Below are positions 40,890 to 49,020 of a stretch of 64,000 nucleotides of DNA, in pieces. Position numbers and translations under genes: made by a program. This DNA is from Mycobacterium gastri (GTDB taxonomy: Bacteria; Actinomycetota; Actinomycetes; Mycobacteriales; Mycobacteriaceae): the NCBI RefSeq assembly GCF_002102175.1, contig NZ_LQOX01000068.1, forward strand, positions 24,294 to 88,293, read 5' to 3'. Under the pieces are notes generated by a model, which saw only the letters and a list, made by a program, of their open reading frames with translations, was not told the DNA's origin and searched no databases. How positions within the stretch are numbered: the first letter of the stretch is position 1; each line of letters starts with the position of its first letter.

Positions 40890-41477
40890 TCACGCCGAAG
40901 CTTTGAGCAGCTCGCCGGCGTCGATCGTCGGGTCGCCCTTGCGCCAGTTGCAGGCACACAGCTCGTCGGATTGGAGGGCGTCCAGTACGCGCAGCACCTC
41001 GTCGACGTTGCGCCCGACGGAACCGGCTGTGGCCGAGACGAATTGGATTTCGTTGTTCGGGTCGACGATGAAGGTCACCCGGTCGGCGACACCCTCCTCG
41101 TTCAGCACGCCGGTGGCCAGGCAGAGCTCGCGCTTGATGTCGGAAAGCATCGGGAAGGGCAACTTCTTCAGGTCCTCATGCTGGGCGCGCCACTGGAAGT
41201 GGACGAACTCGCTGTCGATCGAGACTCCGAGGATCTGCGTGTCGCGGTCCTCGAACTCGTCGTTGAGCTTGCCGAACGCCGCGATCTCGGTCGGGCACAC
41301 GAAGGTGAAGTCCTTGGGCCAGAAGAACACCACGCGCCACTTGCCGGGGTGGTCCTCGTTGGTGATGGTGGTGAAGTAGTCGCCGGGCTGCTTGGCGTCG
41401 ACCTTCGACAGATCGCCGCCGATCAACGCGGTGAGCTGGTAGGCGGGGAACTGGTCGCCGATCGTCAGCAAGGACAT
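40890..41477 (-). CDS. ahpC: Alkyl hydroperoxide reductase AhpC (peroxiredoxin)
   Basis: A 195-residue 2-Cys peroxiredoxin. Peroxidatic cysteine in [12 protein letters not shown] near 61; resolving cysteines in [13 protein letters not shown] near 174-176, the pair used by mycobacterial AhpC. Reduces organic peroxides and peroxynitrite. The ribosome site is AAGGAG. Divergent from oxyR, whose operator sits about 100 bases upstream. Confidence 0.97.
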   Translation of the reverse strand: MSLLTIGDQFPAYQLTALIGGDLSKVDAKQPGDYFTTITNEDHPGKWRVVFFWPKDFTFVCPTEIAAFGKLNDEFEDRDTQILGVSIDSEFVHFQWRAQHEDLKKLPFPMLSDIKRELCLATGVLNEEGVADRVTFIVDPNNEIQFVSATAGSVGRNVDEVLRVLDALQSDELCACNWRKGDPTIDAGELLKASA

Positions 41478-41555
41478 ATCCGCTCCTTATCTGGATTTAG
41501 TCAAGATTAGCTGTCTCGACACTCATGATGCCGCGAAACCGGCCCGAAAGTAAAG

Positions 41556-41567
41556 GTGATATATCAC
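41556..41567. promoter_or_regulatory. 12-bp perfect palindrome in the ahpC-oxyR region
   Basis: GTGATATATCAC lies just left of the -10 of oxyR. It is separate from the OxyR operator and could be a second regulator site or contribute to the ahpC promoter. Regulator unknown. Confidence 0.45.
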
Positions 41568-41569
41568 AC

Positions 41570-41594
41570 TATACTTATCGGCATGGCCGATAAG
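41570..41594. promoter_or_regulatory. OxyR operator and oxyR -10 element
   Basis: CTTATCGGC at 41574-41582 and GCCGATAAG at 41586-41594 are perfect inverted arms around ATG, the oxyR start codon itself. This is exactly the site described for mycobacterial OxyR at oxyR-ahpC (cttatcggc-N3-gccgataag). A good -10, TATACT at 41570-41575, ends seven bases before the ATG, so the oxyR mRNA is probably leaderless. Confidence 0.85.
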
Positions 41595-42539
41595 AGCTAT
41601 CAGCCGACGCTTGCTGGGCTGCGGGCCTTCGTCGCCGTCGCACAGAAGCAGCATTTCAGCAGTGCCGCAACCACTTTAGGCGTAAGCCAGTCGACATTAT
41701 CGCAGGCGTTGGCCGCGCTGGAGGCCGGCCTCGACACCCGCCTTGTCGAGCGTTCGACGCGACGGGTCTTCTTGACGGCCGAGGGCATGCAACTGCTACC
41801 GCTCGCGCAGGCTGTGGTCGAGGCGGCGGAGGCCTTCAGCACCGCCGCCGGGGGAGTGGCCGACCCGCTGCACGGCAGCATTCGGCTGGGAATGATTCCC
41901 ACGGTGGCGCCCTACGTGCTGCCGACGGTGCTGGCGGGACTCACCCGCCTACTCCCGGCGCTGACCGCGCAAGTGATCGAAGATCAGACCCAACGCCTGC
42001 TGACGGGTTTGCGTGACGGCGCGCTGGATGCGGCCATGATCGCGGTACCCGTCGATTCCGGCGGCGTTACGCAGATCCCCATATATGAGGAGGACTTCGT
42101 ATTGGCGCTACCTCCTGGGCACCCGCTCGCCGGCAAGCGTCGGGTACCGGCCGCGGCGCTGGCGACGTTGCCGCTGCTGTTGCTGGACGAGGGCCATTGC
42201 CTGCGCGATCAGACCCTGGACCTCTGCCACAAAGCCGGGGTCCGAGCCGAGCTCGCTGATACCCGGGCAGCGTCGTTGGCCACCGCCGCCCAATGTGTGG
42301 CAGCCGGATTGGGGGTCACGCTGATACCGCAGAGCGCCGTGACCGTCGAGGCCGCTCGCAGCCGTGTCGGGCTCGCGCACTTTGACGCGCCCCGCCCGGG
42401 TCGACGAATCGGCCTGGCATACCGCTCGTCCAGTGGTCGCGATGAGTCGTATCGGCGGCTTGCCCGGATCATCGGCGAAGTGGTCGCCGCGGAACAACCG
42501 GTGCGCCTGCTCACGCACAGCGCCGGCGGTCCGCTCTGA
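41583..42539 (+). CDS. oxyR: OxyR, peroxide-sensing LysR-type regulator (intact)
   Basis: A 318-residue LysR-type regulator with an unbroken frame. Helix-turn-helix at about 5-65 ([20 protein letters not shown]). Effector domain with the redox cysteine pair spaced as in E. coli Oxy[19 protein letters not shown] near residues 205-222. It should activate ahpCD on peroxide stress. In M. tuberculosis the homologue is a broken pseudogene, so this organism should retain the response. A longer frame starting at 41556 is less likely because the ATG at 41583 lies in the operator in related species. Confidence 0.95.
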   Translation: MADKSYQPTLAGLRAFVAVAQKQHFSSAATTLGVSQSTLSQALAALEAGLDTRLVERSTRRVFLTAEGMQLLPLAQAVVEAAEAFSTAAGGVADPLHGSIRLGMIPTVAPYVLPTVLAGLTRLLPALTAQVIEDQTQRLLTGLRDGALDAAMIAVPVDSGGVTQIPIYEEDFVLALPPGHPLAGKRRVPAAALATLPLLLLDEGHCLRDQTLDLCHKAGVRAELADTRAASLATAAQCVAAGLGVTLIPQSAVTVEAARSRVGLAHFDAPRPGRRIGLAYRSSSGRDESYRRLARIIGEVVAAEQPVRLLTHSAGGPL

Positions 42540-42568
42540 GCCGGTGGCGGCGAAGGTAAGTTCGGCCT

Positions 42569-43270
42569 ATGGAGAAGGTGATCGCCGTCCTGATGCGCGA
42601 CGAGCCCGACGACGACTGGTGCGCTCGCCAACGGGGGCCGGTCGCCGACGCGTTGCTGGAGCTGGGCCTTCCCGGGCTCTCGGTCAATGTCCGCGACGGC
42701 GCAGTACGCGAATCCCTGATGACCCTGACCACCCTGCAGCCACCGGTGGCCGCGGTGGTGAGCATGTGGACCCAGCAGTGCTATGGCGACCAGCTGGCGG
42801 CGGCCGTGCAGCTGCTCGGCCGGGAGTGTGCGCAACTCGGCGCATACCTGGTGACCGAATCGGTTCCGATGGCCGCGCCGGCCACCGAACCAGGTTGTCG
42901 CACATCGGGTTTGGCAAATATCGCGCTGCTGCGGCGGCCTCCCGGGCTGGACGAGGCGACCTGGCTCACCCGCTGGCAACGCGACCACACGTCAGTGGCG
43001 ATCGAAACGCAGGCCACGTTCGGCTACACCCAGAACTGGGTGGTGCGCACTCTCACTTCCGGGGCGCCGGCAATCTCCGGCATCGTCGAGGAGCTGTTCC
43101 CGGGCGAGGCCATCTCCGACCTCAAGGCGTTCTTCGGGGCCGACGACGACGCCGACCTGCAGCACCGGATAAGCCGGATGGTTGCCAGCACAACAGCATT
43201 CGGCGCCAACCAGAACATCGACACCGTGCCCACCAGCCGCTACGTGTTCACCACACCGTTCGAAATGTGA
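42569..43270 (+). CDS. EthD-like conserved protein (Rv1874-like)
   Basis: A 233-residue protein without a well-known function. The C-terminal half, ANIALLRRPPGLDEATWLTRWQRDHTSVAIETQATFGYTQNWV in parts, resembles dimeric alpha-beta barrel EthD domains; a weaker copy may occupy the N-terminal half (VIAVLMRDEPDDDWCARQRG). ATG start. It is followed by a PPOX protein after nine bases and an enoyl-CoA hydratase, so the three look like an operon. Confidence 0.75.
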   Translation: MEKVIAVLMRDEPDDDWCARQRGPVADALLELGLPGLSVNVRDGAVRESLMTLTTLQPPVAAVVSMWTQQCYGDQLAAAVQLLGRECAQLGAYLVTESVPMAAPATEPGCRTSGLANIALLRRPPGLDEATWLTRWQRDHTSVAIETQATFGYTQNWVVRTLTSGAPAISGIVEELFPGEAISDLKAFFGADDDADLQHRISRMVASTTAFGANQNIDTVPTSRYVFTTPFEM

Positions 43271-43279
43271 GGACTGATC

Positions 43280-43723
43280 ATGACGACACTCAACGATGCC
43301 GTGGCCCTGGCCGCCGCCGACAAGGGCTTGGCGGTGGTCTCCACCGTTCGGGCAGACGGCACCGTGCAGGCATCGTTGGTCAATGTCGGTCTGCTGAGAC
43401 ATCCCGCCGGTGGCGAATCCGCCCTGGGCTTCACCACGTACGGCAAGGTGAAGCTCACCAATCTGCGGGCACGGCCGCAACTGGCCGTCACCTTTCGCAG
43501 CGGCTGGCGGTGGGCAACCGTCGAGGGCCGCGCCCAGCTCGTCGGACCCGAGGACTCCCAGCCGTGGCTGAGCGACGCCGAACAGCTGCGGCTGCTGCTT
43601 CGCGACGTGTTCATCGCGGCGGGCGGCACCCACGACGACTGGGACGAATACGACCGGGTGATGGCCGCGGAGCGCCGTGCCGTGGTGTTGATCGAGCCGA
43701 CCCGCGTGTACGGCAACGGCTAG
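43280..43723 (+). CDS. Pyridoxamine 5'-phosphate oxidase-fold (F420/FMN) protein (Rv1875-like)
   Basis: A 147-residue split-barrel protein: GLAVVSTVRADGTVQASLVN near the start and TYGKVKLTNLRARPQLAVTF near 55-75 are typical of the PPOX/F420 family. Probably binds F420 or a flavin and reduces a small substrate or biliverdin-like compound. Same length as M. tuberculosis Rv1875. Middle gene of the three-gene run. Confidence 0.85.
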   Translation: MTTLNDAVALAAADKGLAVVSTVRADGTVQASLVNVGLLRHPAGGESALGFTTYGKVKLTNLRARPQLAVTFRSGWRWATVEGRAQLVGPEDSQPWLSDAEQLRLLLRDVFIAAGGTHDDWDEYDRVMAAERRAVVLIEPTRVYGNG

Positions 43724-43732
43724 GCTGCCGCT

Positions 43733-44488
43733 GTGACGCTGCTGATCGATGACCAGAACCGGGTACGCACGCTCACCCTGAACCGGCCCGAGGCACTCAA
43801 CGCCTTCAACGAAGCCCTCTACGACGCCACCGCGCAGGCCCTGTTGGACGCCGCCCAGGAGCCAGGGGTTTCCGTGGTTTTGCTGACCGGCTCGGGTCGC
43901 GGCTTCAGCGCCGGTACCGATCTCGCCGAGATGCAGGCGCGCATCACCGACCCCGACTTCGAAGAGGGCCGATACGGGTTCCGGGGACTCATCGAGTCGC
44001 TCGGCAGTTTCCCCAAACCGCTGATCTGCGTGGTCAACGGCGTCGGCGTAGGGATAGGCGCCACCATTCTCGGCTACGCCGACCTGGCGTTCATGGCGTC
44101 GACGGCGCGCCTGAAATGCCCGTTCACCAGCCTTGGGGTGGCACCGGAAGCGGCGTCGTCATATCTGCTGCCGCAGCTGGTGGGCCGGCAGAACGCGGCC
44201 TGGCTGCTGATGTCTTCGGAATGGGTGGACGCCGACGAGGCCTTGCGGATGGGGCTGGTCTGGCGCGTCTGCGAGCCGGAGGCGCTGCTTCCCGAGGCCC
44301 GCCGGCATGCCGAAATCCTTGCGGCCCGGCCGCTTTCGAGCCTGATGGCGGTCAAGCACACCATGGTCGAACCGATCCGTCCCGAGATAGCTGCCGCCAG
44401 CGCCCGGGAGAATGCCCATTTCGCCGAGTTGATGGGCGCGCAGGCCAATGCCGCGGCGTTGGCCGATTTCACCAAACGGCAGACATAG
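43733..44488 (+). CDS. Enoyl-CoA hydratase/isomerase family protein
   Basis: A 251-residue crotonase. Key motifs: LTLNRPEALNAFNEALYD (about 15-32), oxyanion-hole SAGTDLAEMQ near 61-70, and VNGVGVGIGATILGYADLAF near 102-121. In the usual second catalytic region, CPFTSLGVAPEAASSYLLPQ, Glu is present. Acts on acyl-CoA. GTG start, nine bases after the PPOX gene. I do not recall it next to bfrA in M. tuberculosis, so it may be a local addition. Confidence 0.88.
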   Translation: MTLLIDDQNRVRTLTLNRPEALNAFNEALYDATAQALLDAAQEPGVSVVLLTGSGRGFSAGTDLAEMQARITDPDFEEGRYGFRGLIESLGSFPKPLICVVNGVGVGIGATILGYADLAFMASTARLKCPFTSLGVAPEAASSYLLPQLVGRQNAAWLLMSSEWVDADEALRMGLVWRVCEPEALLPEARRHAEILAARPLSSLMAVKHTMVEPIRPEIAAASARENAHFAELMGAQANAAALADFTKRQT

Positions 44489-44525
44489 ACAAGCCGACAA
44501 GGCACAGCCCGACCGGGGCGCGGCC

Positions 44526-44702
44526 TCAGACCGCGGCCGGTTGGGCGGCCGCGGCAATGATCGCGCGCAACGTGCGGCGGCAACGTCCACAATCGCTGCC
44601 CGCGCCGCAGGCCGCGGCGACTTCCTTGGAAGTCGCCGCACCACGGGCGACGGCCTCACACACGGTCTGGTTGGTAGCTCCAACACACAGACACACGTAC
44701 AT
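44526..44702 (-). CDS. bfd: Bacterioferritin-associated ferredoxin
   Basis: A 58-residue [2Fe-2S] protein. With the ATG at 44702 the four cysteines are at 4, 6, 38 and 41 (MYVCLC at the start, DCGRC near the end), the same spacing as E. coli Bfd. It donates electrons to bacterioferritin to mobilise stored ferric iron. It is divergent from bfrA across a region with two IdeR boxes, so release and storage share a control region. A TTG two codons upstream is also possible. Confidence 0.9.
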   Translation of the reverse strand: MYVCLCVGATNQTVCEAVARGAATSKEVAAACGAGSDCGRCRRTLRAIIAAAAQPAAV

Positions 44703-44708
44703 CAGCAA

Positions 44709-45032
44709 ACTCCCACCCGATGCTCGCTCATGACATCCTCCGTAATCGGAGTGGCCAGGGGAGCCACCGAACGAACGGTCCGCATATTAGTAGAGTCTAA
44801 CCTAAGTAGGTTAGTGCAGTCTAACCTAAGCCCATCGCGGCCCATCCCGGCCCATCCCGTCTGGGCTGTGCATGACGCGCCGACGTCGCAACAATGACTG
44901 CGCCCGAGCCCACCTGCTGCACTAGATTGAAACGCGGCACCCGAAGGTGCTGCTAGAACCCGCCATGATGGTGCTCCAGCCCAGCCCATCTGCTGCGGTA
45001 AAGATGCCAGCCTTCACACCGTAGGAGTGATC
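44709..45032. promoter_or_regulatory. Divergent bfd-bfrA control region
   Basis: Besides the two IdeR boxes it contains, at 44830-44859, three 10-base repeats (GCCCATCGCG and GCCCATCCCG twice) right after the second box. No ORF is present. The bfrA leader from about 44900 to 45032 is over 100 bases, room for sRNA or protein control. A 5-base GGAGT ribosome site precedes bfrA. Confidence 0.7.
44787..44829. promoter_or_regulatory. Two tandem IdeR iron boxes
   Basis: TTAGTAGAGTCTAACCTAA (44787-44805) and TTAGTGCAGTCTAACCTAA (44811-44829) each match about 15 of 19 consensus positions and are 24 bases apart. In M. tuberculosis IdeR activates bfrA from tandem boxes in high iron. Here the same boxes are also upstream of bfd and may repress it. 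Confidence 0.82.
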
Positions 45033-45512
45033 ATGCAAGGTGATCCGGATGTCTTGCGTCTGCTCAACGAACAATTGACCAGCGAGCTGACCGCTATCAA
45101 TCAATACTTTCTGCACTCCAAGATGCAGGAGAACTGGGGCTTTACCGAACTGGCGGCCAAAACCCGCGCCGAGTCGTTCGACGAAATGCGGCATGCCGAG
45201 GCGATTACCGATCGGATCCTGCTGCTCGACGGGCTGCCGAACTACCAGCGCATCGGCTCGCTGCGGGTGGGCCAGACGCTGCGGGAACAATTCGAAAGCG
45301 ATATCGCGATCGAAATCGAAGTACTGAATCGGCTCAAGCCCGGAATCATCATGTGCCGCGAAAAGCAGGACACCACCAGTGCGCAGCTGCTAGAACAAAT
45401 TGTGGCCGATGAGGAACTGCATCTCGACTACCTGCAGACGCAGCTGGAACTGATGGAGAAACTCGGAGAGGCGTTGTACTCGGCGCAGTGCGTCTCCCGG
45501 CCGCCGACCTGA
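45033..45512 (+). CDS. bfrA: Bacterioferritin BfrA
   Basis: A 159-residue haem-containing 24-mer ferritin, equal in length to M. tuberculosis BfrA. Ferroxidase ligands: E in LTSELTAINQYFLHSKM, E and H in DEMRHAEAITDRIL, E in ADEELHLDYLQTQL; the haem-binding methionine is near position 52. Stores iron as ferric mineral. Expected to be IdeR-activated in high iron and, if the candidate sRNA at 8707-8812 is MrsI, repressed in low iron. Confidence 0.95.
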   Translation: MQGDPDVLRLLNEQLTSELTAINQYFLHSKMQENWGFTELAAKTRAESFDEMRHAEAITDRILLLDGLPNYQRIGSLRVGQTLREQFESDIAIEIEVLNRLKPGIIMCREKQDTTSAQLLEQIVADEELHLDYLQTQLELMEKLGEALYSAQCVSRPPT

Positions 45513-45584
45513 CATCCGATCGAGATTCCGCGGGCAGCACTCCTGGGTATCGCGCACGGGCTCGAACTCCGACGGGAGGCAGAT

Positions 45585-47657
45585 ATGACGAGCCCGACGG
45601 CATCCCGGACTGCGGCGGATACTCGATCTCCCTGCCTATCGATCAGCCCGGCACGACGCAATGTCATCTTCATGGCGCTGATGCTCGGGGTGCTGGTCGC
45701 GGCGATGGACCAGACCATCGTCGTGCCCGCATTGCCGACGATCGTCGACGAGCTGGGGGCCTCTGTTCACCAATCGTGGGCGATCACCAGCTACCTGCTG
45801 GGCGGCACCATCGTTGTCGTGGTGGCCGGCAAGCTGGGCGACCTGCTCGGTCGCAAGCGGGTGCTGCAGGGGTCGGTCCTGGTCTTCCTGCTCGGCTCCG
45901 TGCTGTGCGGGATGGCGCAAACGATGACCATGCTGGCGATTGCGCGGGCCGTGCAGGGCGTGGGCGCCGGGGCGATTTCGGTGACGGCGGCCGCGTTGGT
46001 CGGCGAGGCCTTCCCGCTGCGGGACCGCGGCCGCTACCAGGGCATTTTGGGCGCCGTGTTCGGGGTGACCACGGTCGCGGGCCCGCTGCTGGGCGGCTTT
46101 TGCACCGACTATCTGCACTGGCGATGGGCATTTTGGATCAATCTGCCGATCTCGATCGTGGTCATCGCCGTGGCCGCAACGGCCATTCCCGCATTGCCCC
46201 GCCGCCCCAAACCGGCTATCGACTACCTCGGGATCATGGTCATTGCCCTGGCCACGACGGCCTTGATCACGGCCACCAGCCTGGGTGGAAGCACCTACTC
46301 GTGGGGCTCGACGCCGATCATGGGGCTGTTTGTCGGGGCCACGGTGGCGTTGGGTGTCTTCGTGTGGGTCGAGGGCCGAGCCGCTGCGGGTATTCTCCCG
46401 CCCCGCCTGTTTCGCAACCAGGTGTTCGCCGTGTGCTCCGTGCTGTCGTTGATGGTCGGGTTTGCGATGCTGGGCGCGCTGACCTTCGTGCCGATGTATC
46501 TGCGCTACGTCGAGGGCGCCTCGGCGACCATCTCGGGGCTGCGTACGTTGCCGATGGTGGTCGGCCTGCTGACCACCTCGGTGGGCGCGGGCGTCATGGT
46601 CGGCCGGACGGGCCGGTACAAGATTTTCCCGGTCGCGGGGACGGCGCTGATGTCGATCGCTTTCCTGCTGCTGTCACGGATGGACGAGTCGACGCCGTGG
46701 CTGGTGCAGTCGCTGTACCTGGTGCTCCTAGGCGCCGGGATCGGCCTGTCCATGCAGGTGCTCATTCTCATCGTGCAGAACACGTCCCGCTTCGAGGACC
46801 TCGGCGTCGCCACCTCGGGCGTGACCTTCTTCCGTGTGGTCGGCGCGTCGTTTGGTGCCGCGATATTCGGCGCGCTGTTCGCAACCTTCCTGGGGCGGCG
46901 GATAGGTCCCGCGCTGGCCGCCAGCGGCGCGCCCGTCGAGGCCGCGCATTCTCCGGCCGTCTTACACCGCCTGCCGCACTACGTTGCCTCACCGATCGTG
47001 CGAGCCTATGCCGAGTCGCTCAACCAGGTATTTCTGTGGGCGGCCGCGGTCGCCCTGGCCGGATTCATCCTCGCGTTGTTCCTGCGCGAGGTTCCGCTCG
47101 CCGATATCCACGACAGCCCGGCCTGCCTCGGAGACGGGTTCGCCGTGCCGAGAACGAAAACTCCGGAGGACGTGCTGGAAATCGCGGTCACCCATCTGCT
47201 GCACGAAGCTCCCGAGGTGCGGCTGCCAAATCTTGCTGCGGCGTACCAGGATTCGGAGCTCGACGTCGCCGCGCTGTGGGGTGTACTGCGGATCTATCAG
47301 TACGAACGGTTCTTCGAGACCGCGAAGCTCACCGACATCGCCAAACACCTGCACCTGCCCCACCAGGTGCTGGAACCTGTCTTCGACCGGCTGGTTCAGA
47401 CCGGCTATGCGTCACGCGACGGCGATATCCTGTCGCTGACCGCCGCCGGGCTCGGCCAGGTCGAAGTCCTCTCCGGCTTGCTCCGGAAGTGGCTCGTCGA
47501 CCACCTGGCCGTAGCGCCTGGCGTGCAGCAGCAGCCCGACCACCAGGAATTCGAAGCCGCTCTGCAACGGCTCACCGACGGGGTGCTGGTTCAGCGCGAT
47601 TGGTACGAAGACTTGGACGAGCTGGCCCCGGCAGGCACCCTGGCTGCTGCCAGGTGA
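45585..47657 (+). CDS. MFS drug-type exporter with C-terminal winged-helix domain (Rv1877-like)
   Basis: A 690-residue protein. Residues about 25-510 form a 14-helix DHA2-type (EmrB/QacA) transporter: motif A GKLGDLLGRKRVLQGS, motif C GVTTVAGPLLGGF, and LDQT-like AAMDQTIVVPALPTI. The last about 150 residues (TPEDVLEIAVTHLL onward) are soluble, with a winged-helix-like pattern, KLTDIAKHLHLPHQVLEPVFDRLVQTGYASRDGDILSLT in parts. Such an extension is unusual for an efflux pump and might sense substrate or bind DNA or another protein. It keeps the M. tuberculosis length. Not an operon with neighbours. Confidence 0.9.
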   Translation: MTSPTASRTAADTRSPCLSISPARRNVIFMALMLGVLVAAMDQTIVVPALPTIVDELGASVHQSWAITSYLLGGTIVVVVAGKLGDLLGRKRVLQGSVLVFLLGSVLCGMAQTMTMLAIARAVQGVGAGAISVTAAALVGEAFPLRDRGRYQGILGAVFGVTTVAGPLLGGFCTDYLHWRWAFWINLPISIVVIAVAATAIPALPRRPKPAIDYLGIMVIALATTALITATSLGGSTYSWGSTPIMGLFVGATVALGVFVWVEGRAAAGILPPRLFRNQVFAVCSVLSLMVGFAMLGALTFVPMYLRYVEGASATISGLRTLPMVVGLLTTSVGAGVMVGRTGRYKIFPVAGTALMSIAFLLLSRMDESTPWLVQSLYLVLLGAGIGLSMQVLILIVQNTSRFEDLGVATSGVTFFRVVGASFGAAIFGALFATFLGRRIGPALAASGAPVEAAHSPAVLHRLPHYVASPIVRAYAESLNQVFLWAAAVALAGFILALFLREVPLADIHDSPACLGDGFAVPRTKTPEDVLEIAVTHLLHEAPEVRLPNLAAAYQDSELDVAALWGVLRIYQYERFFETAKLTDIAKHLHLPHQVLEPVFDRLVQTGYASRDGDILSLTAAGLGQVEVLSGLLRKWLVDHLAVAPGVQQQPDHQEFEAALQRLTDGVLVQRDWYEDLDELAPAGTLAAAR

Positions 47658-47926
47658 GACCCGCGCGGTCGCCCGCGGAGTCTTGACGCATTGCCGGCCA
47701 CTGCCGGCCCGGGAGTTCGGACTCCACCACGATTGACCGGATCGCCGCGAAGTGGAAACGGCTCTGCGGCATATCGCGTATCATGTTCTGGCGCAGCGTG
47801 ATTGGAGTCATGACTGGGCGGGCGACGCGCCGACTGTGACTACCCCTGAAGTAGCCTCCATTCCCACCGGTGCAACACCGCACCCGCATGGACCGACAGC
47901 GCGCCACCCCGGCGTACCATCGCGCC

Positions 47927-48421
47927 ATGAGCCGAATCGGAACTTTCGCCGACGACGACGTGGCCGGCTGGATCGCGAAATCCCCTGAGCTCGGCGGCGC
48001 GCTGGCCGCCTTCAGCCGGGCGGTCTACACCAGCAACCGGTTGCCGATGCGCACCCGCGAGCTTGCGCGCGCGGTGATTGCCGACAACAACGAGTGCATT
48101 GTCTGCGCCAACACCCGCGATGCCGACGGGCCCGCCGCCGGGGTCGACGAGGACCTCTACGCCCACGCGGCAGAATGGCACACCTGGCCGGGCTACAGCG
48201 AACAGGAGCGGCTGGCAGCCGAGTTCGCGTACCGGTTCGCCACCGAGCACACCGTGCTGCGTGACGACGAAGATTTCTGGAGCCGCTGCGGCGAACACTT
48301 CTCTGATGAATTGCTCGCCGACTTGGCCTTGTCCTGCGCGCTGTGGGTCGGAATGGGGCGGGTATTGCGGACCCTGGACATCGGTCAGGCTTGCCGGGTG
48401 ACCTTACCCAGCAGAGCCTGA
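47927..48421 (+). CDS. Carboxymuconolactone decarboxylase/AhpD-like protein
   Basis: A 164-residue helical protein with the AhpD-type active-site pair in DNNECIVCANTRDADG and family helices around it. Likely a redox or decarboxylase-like enzyme; not AhpD itself. ATG at 47927 fits the family start. It occupies the place where M. tuberculosis has glnA3 and Rv1879, so these genes appear absent here. Confidence 0.8.
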   Translation: MSRIGTFADDDVAGWIAKSPELGGALAAFSRAVYTSNRLPMRTRELARAVIADNNECIVCANTRDADGPAAGVDEDLYAHAAEWHTWPGYSEQERLAAEFAYRFATEHTVLRDDEDFWSRCGEHFSDELLADLALSCALWVGMGRVLRTLDIGQACRVTLPSRA

Positions 48422-48500
48422 ACAGCCTCGACGTGATCACCGGTTTTGGCCGGTGCCGTCTTGGGCAACGTTGTGCCACAACAGAATTCGTATGCAAGAG

Positions 48501-48959
48501 TCAGACCAGGCCGGTCGCGTCGAAGATCCAGCCGGCGTCGGCATTTGCGAGCGTCTCGAAGTGGTTCGGCGGCGCGAAACCGACCAGGCTGTTGAAGTCC
48601 CAATAGTCCTTCCACACGGCGAGCTTCCCGTCGACCACCTTGTGGACGCTGACGAACCGCAGCAGCCCCTGTTCGCCGGTGCTGAACGTCCAGGTCTCGG
48701 AATGCTCGTACATGACGTCGGATCCGTTGGACAGCAGCAGGCCGTCGTGGTTTTGGTAATCGGCGAGCGGCTCCAGCCCGAGCTTCAGCCGCGTCACGAT
48801 GTCGTCGGGTCCACGCGCAGCGAGCGCCGGCACCGGCATGTCGACGTAGAGGCAGTCCACGGCGAGAAACGTCTTGACGGCATCCCAATCGCGCTGGGCG
48901 AGGGCCCGCCACAGCCCGAGCACCACATCCCTGACTTCGATCGGAGAAGTGTCTGTCAT
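48501..48959 (-). CDS. SnoaL/limonene-epoxide-hydrolase-like NTF2-fold protein
   Basis: A 152-residue cone-shaped NTF2-fold protein: RDVVLGLWRALAQRDWDAVKTFLAVDCLYVDMPVPALAARG then a C-terminal KLAVWKDYWDFNSLVG. Acidic and Arg residues in the pocket resemble limonene-1,2-epoxide hydrolases and SnoaL cyclases. Substrate unknown. ATG at 48959. Same strand as cyp140 and 61 bases downstream, so a shared pathway is possible. Confidence 0.78.
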   Translation of the reverse strand: MTDTSPIEVRDVVLGLWRALAQRDWDAVKTFLAVDCLYVDMPVPALAARGPDDIVTRLKLGLEPLADYQNHDGLLLSNGSDVMYEHSETWTFSTGEQGLLRFVSVHKVVDGKLAVWKDYWDFNSLVGFAPPNHFETLANADAGWIFDATGLV

Positions 48960-49020
48960 AACGGCCCATGACACTCGCTACCGGTGCCGGTGTCAACCGT
49001 CGAGAGCCGCCCGCTCATCC

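Noticed and set aside
45488..47686. 732-codon plus-strand frame overlapping the MFS gene
   Set aside because: GC-driven open frame, Arg/Gly-rich and without domains; the MFS frame is clearly the real gene.
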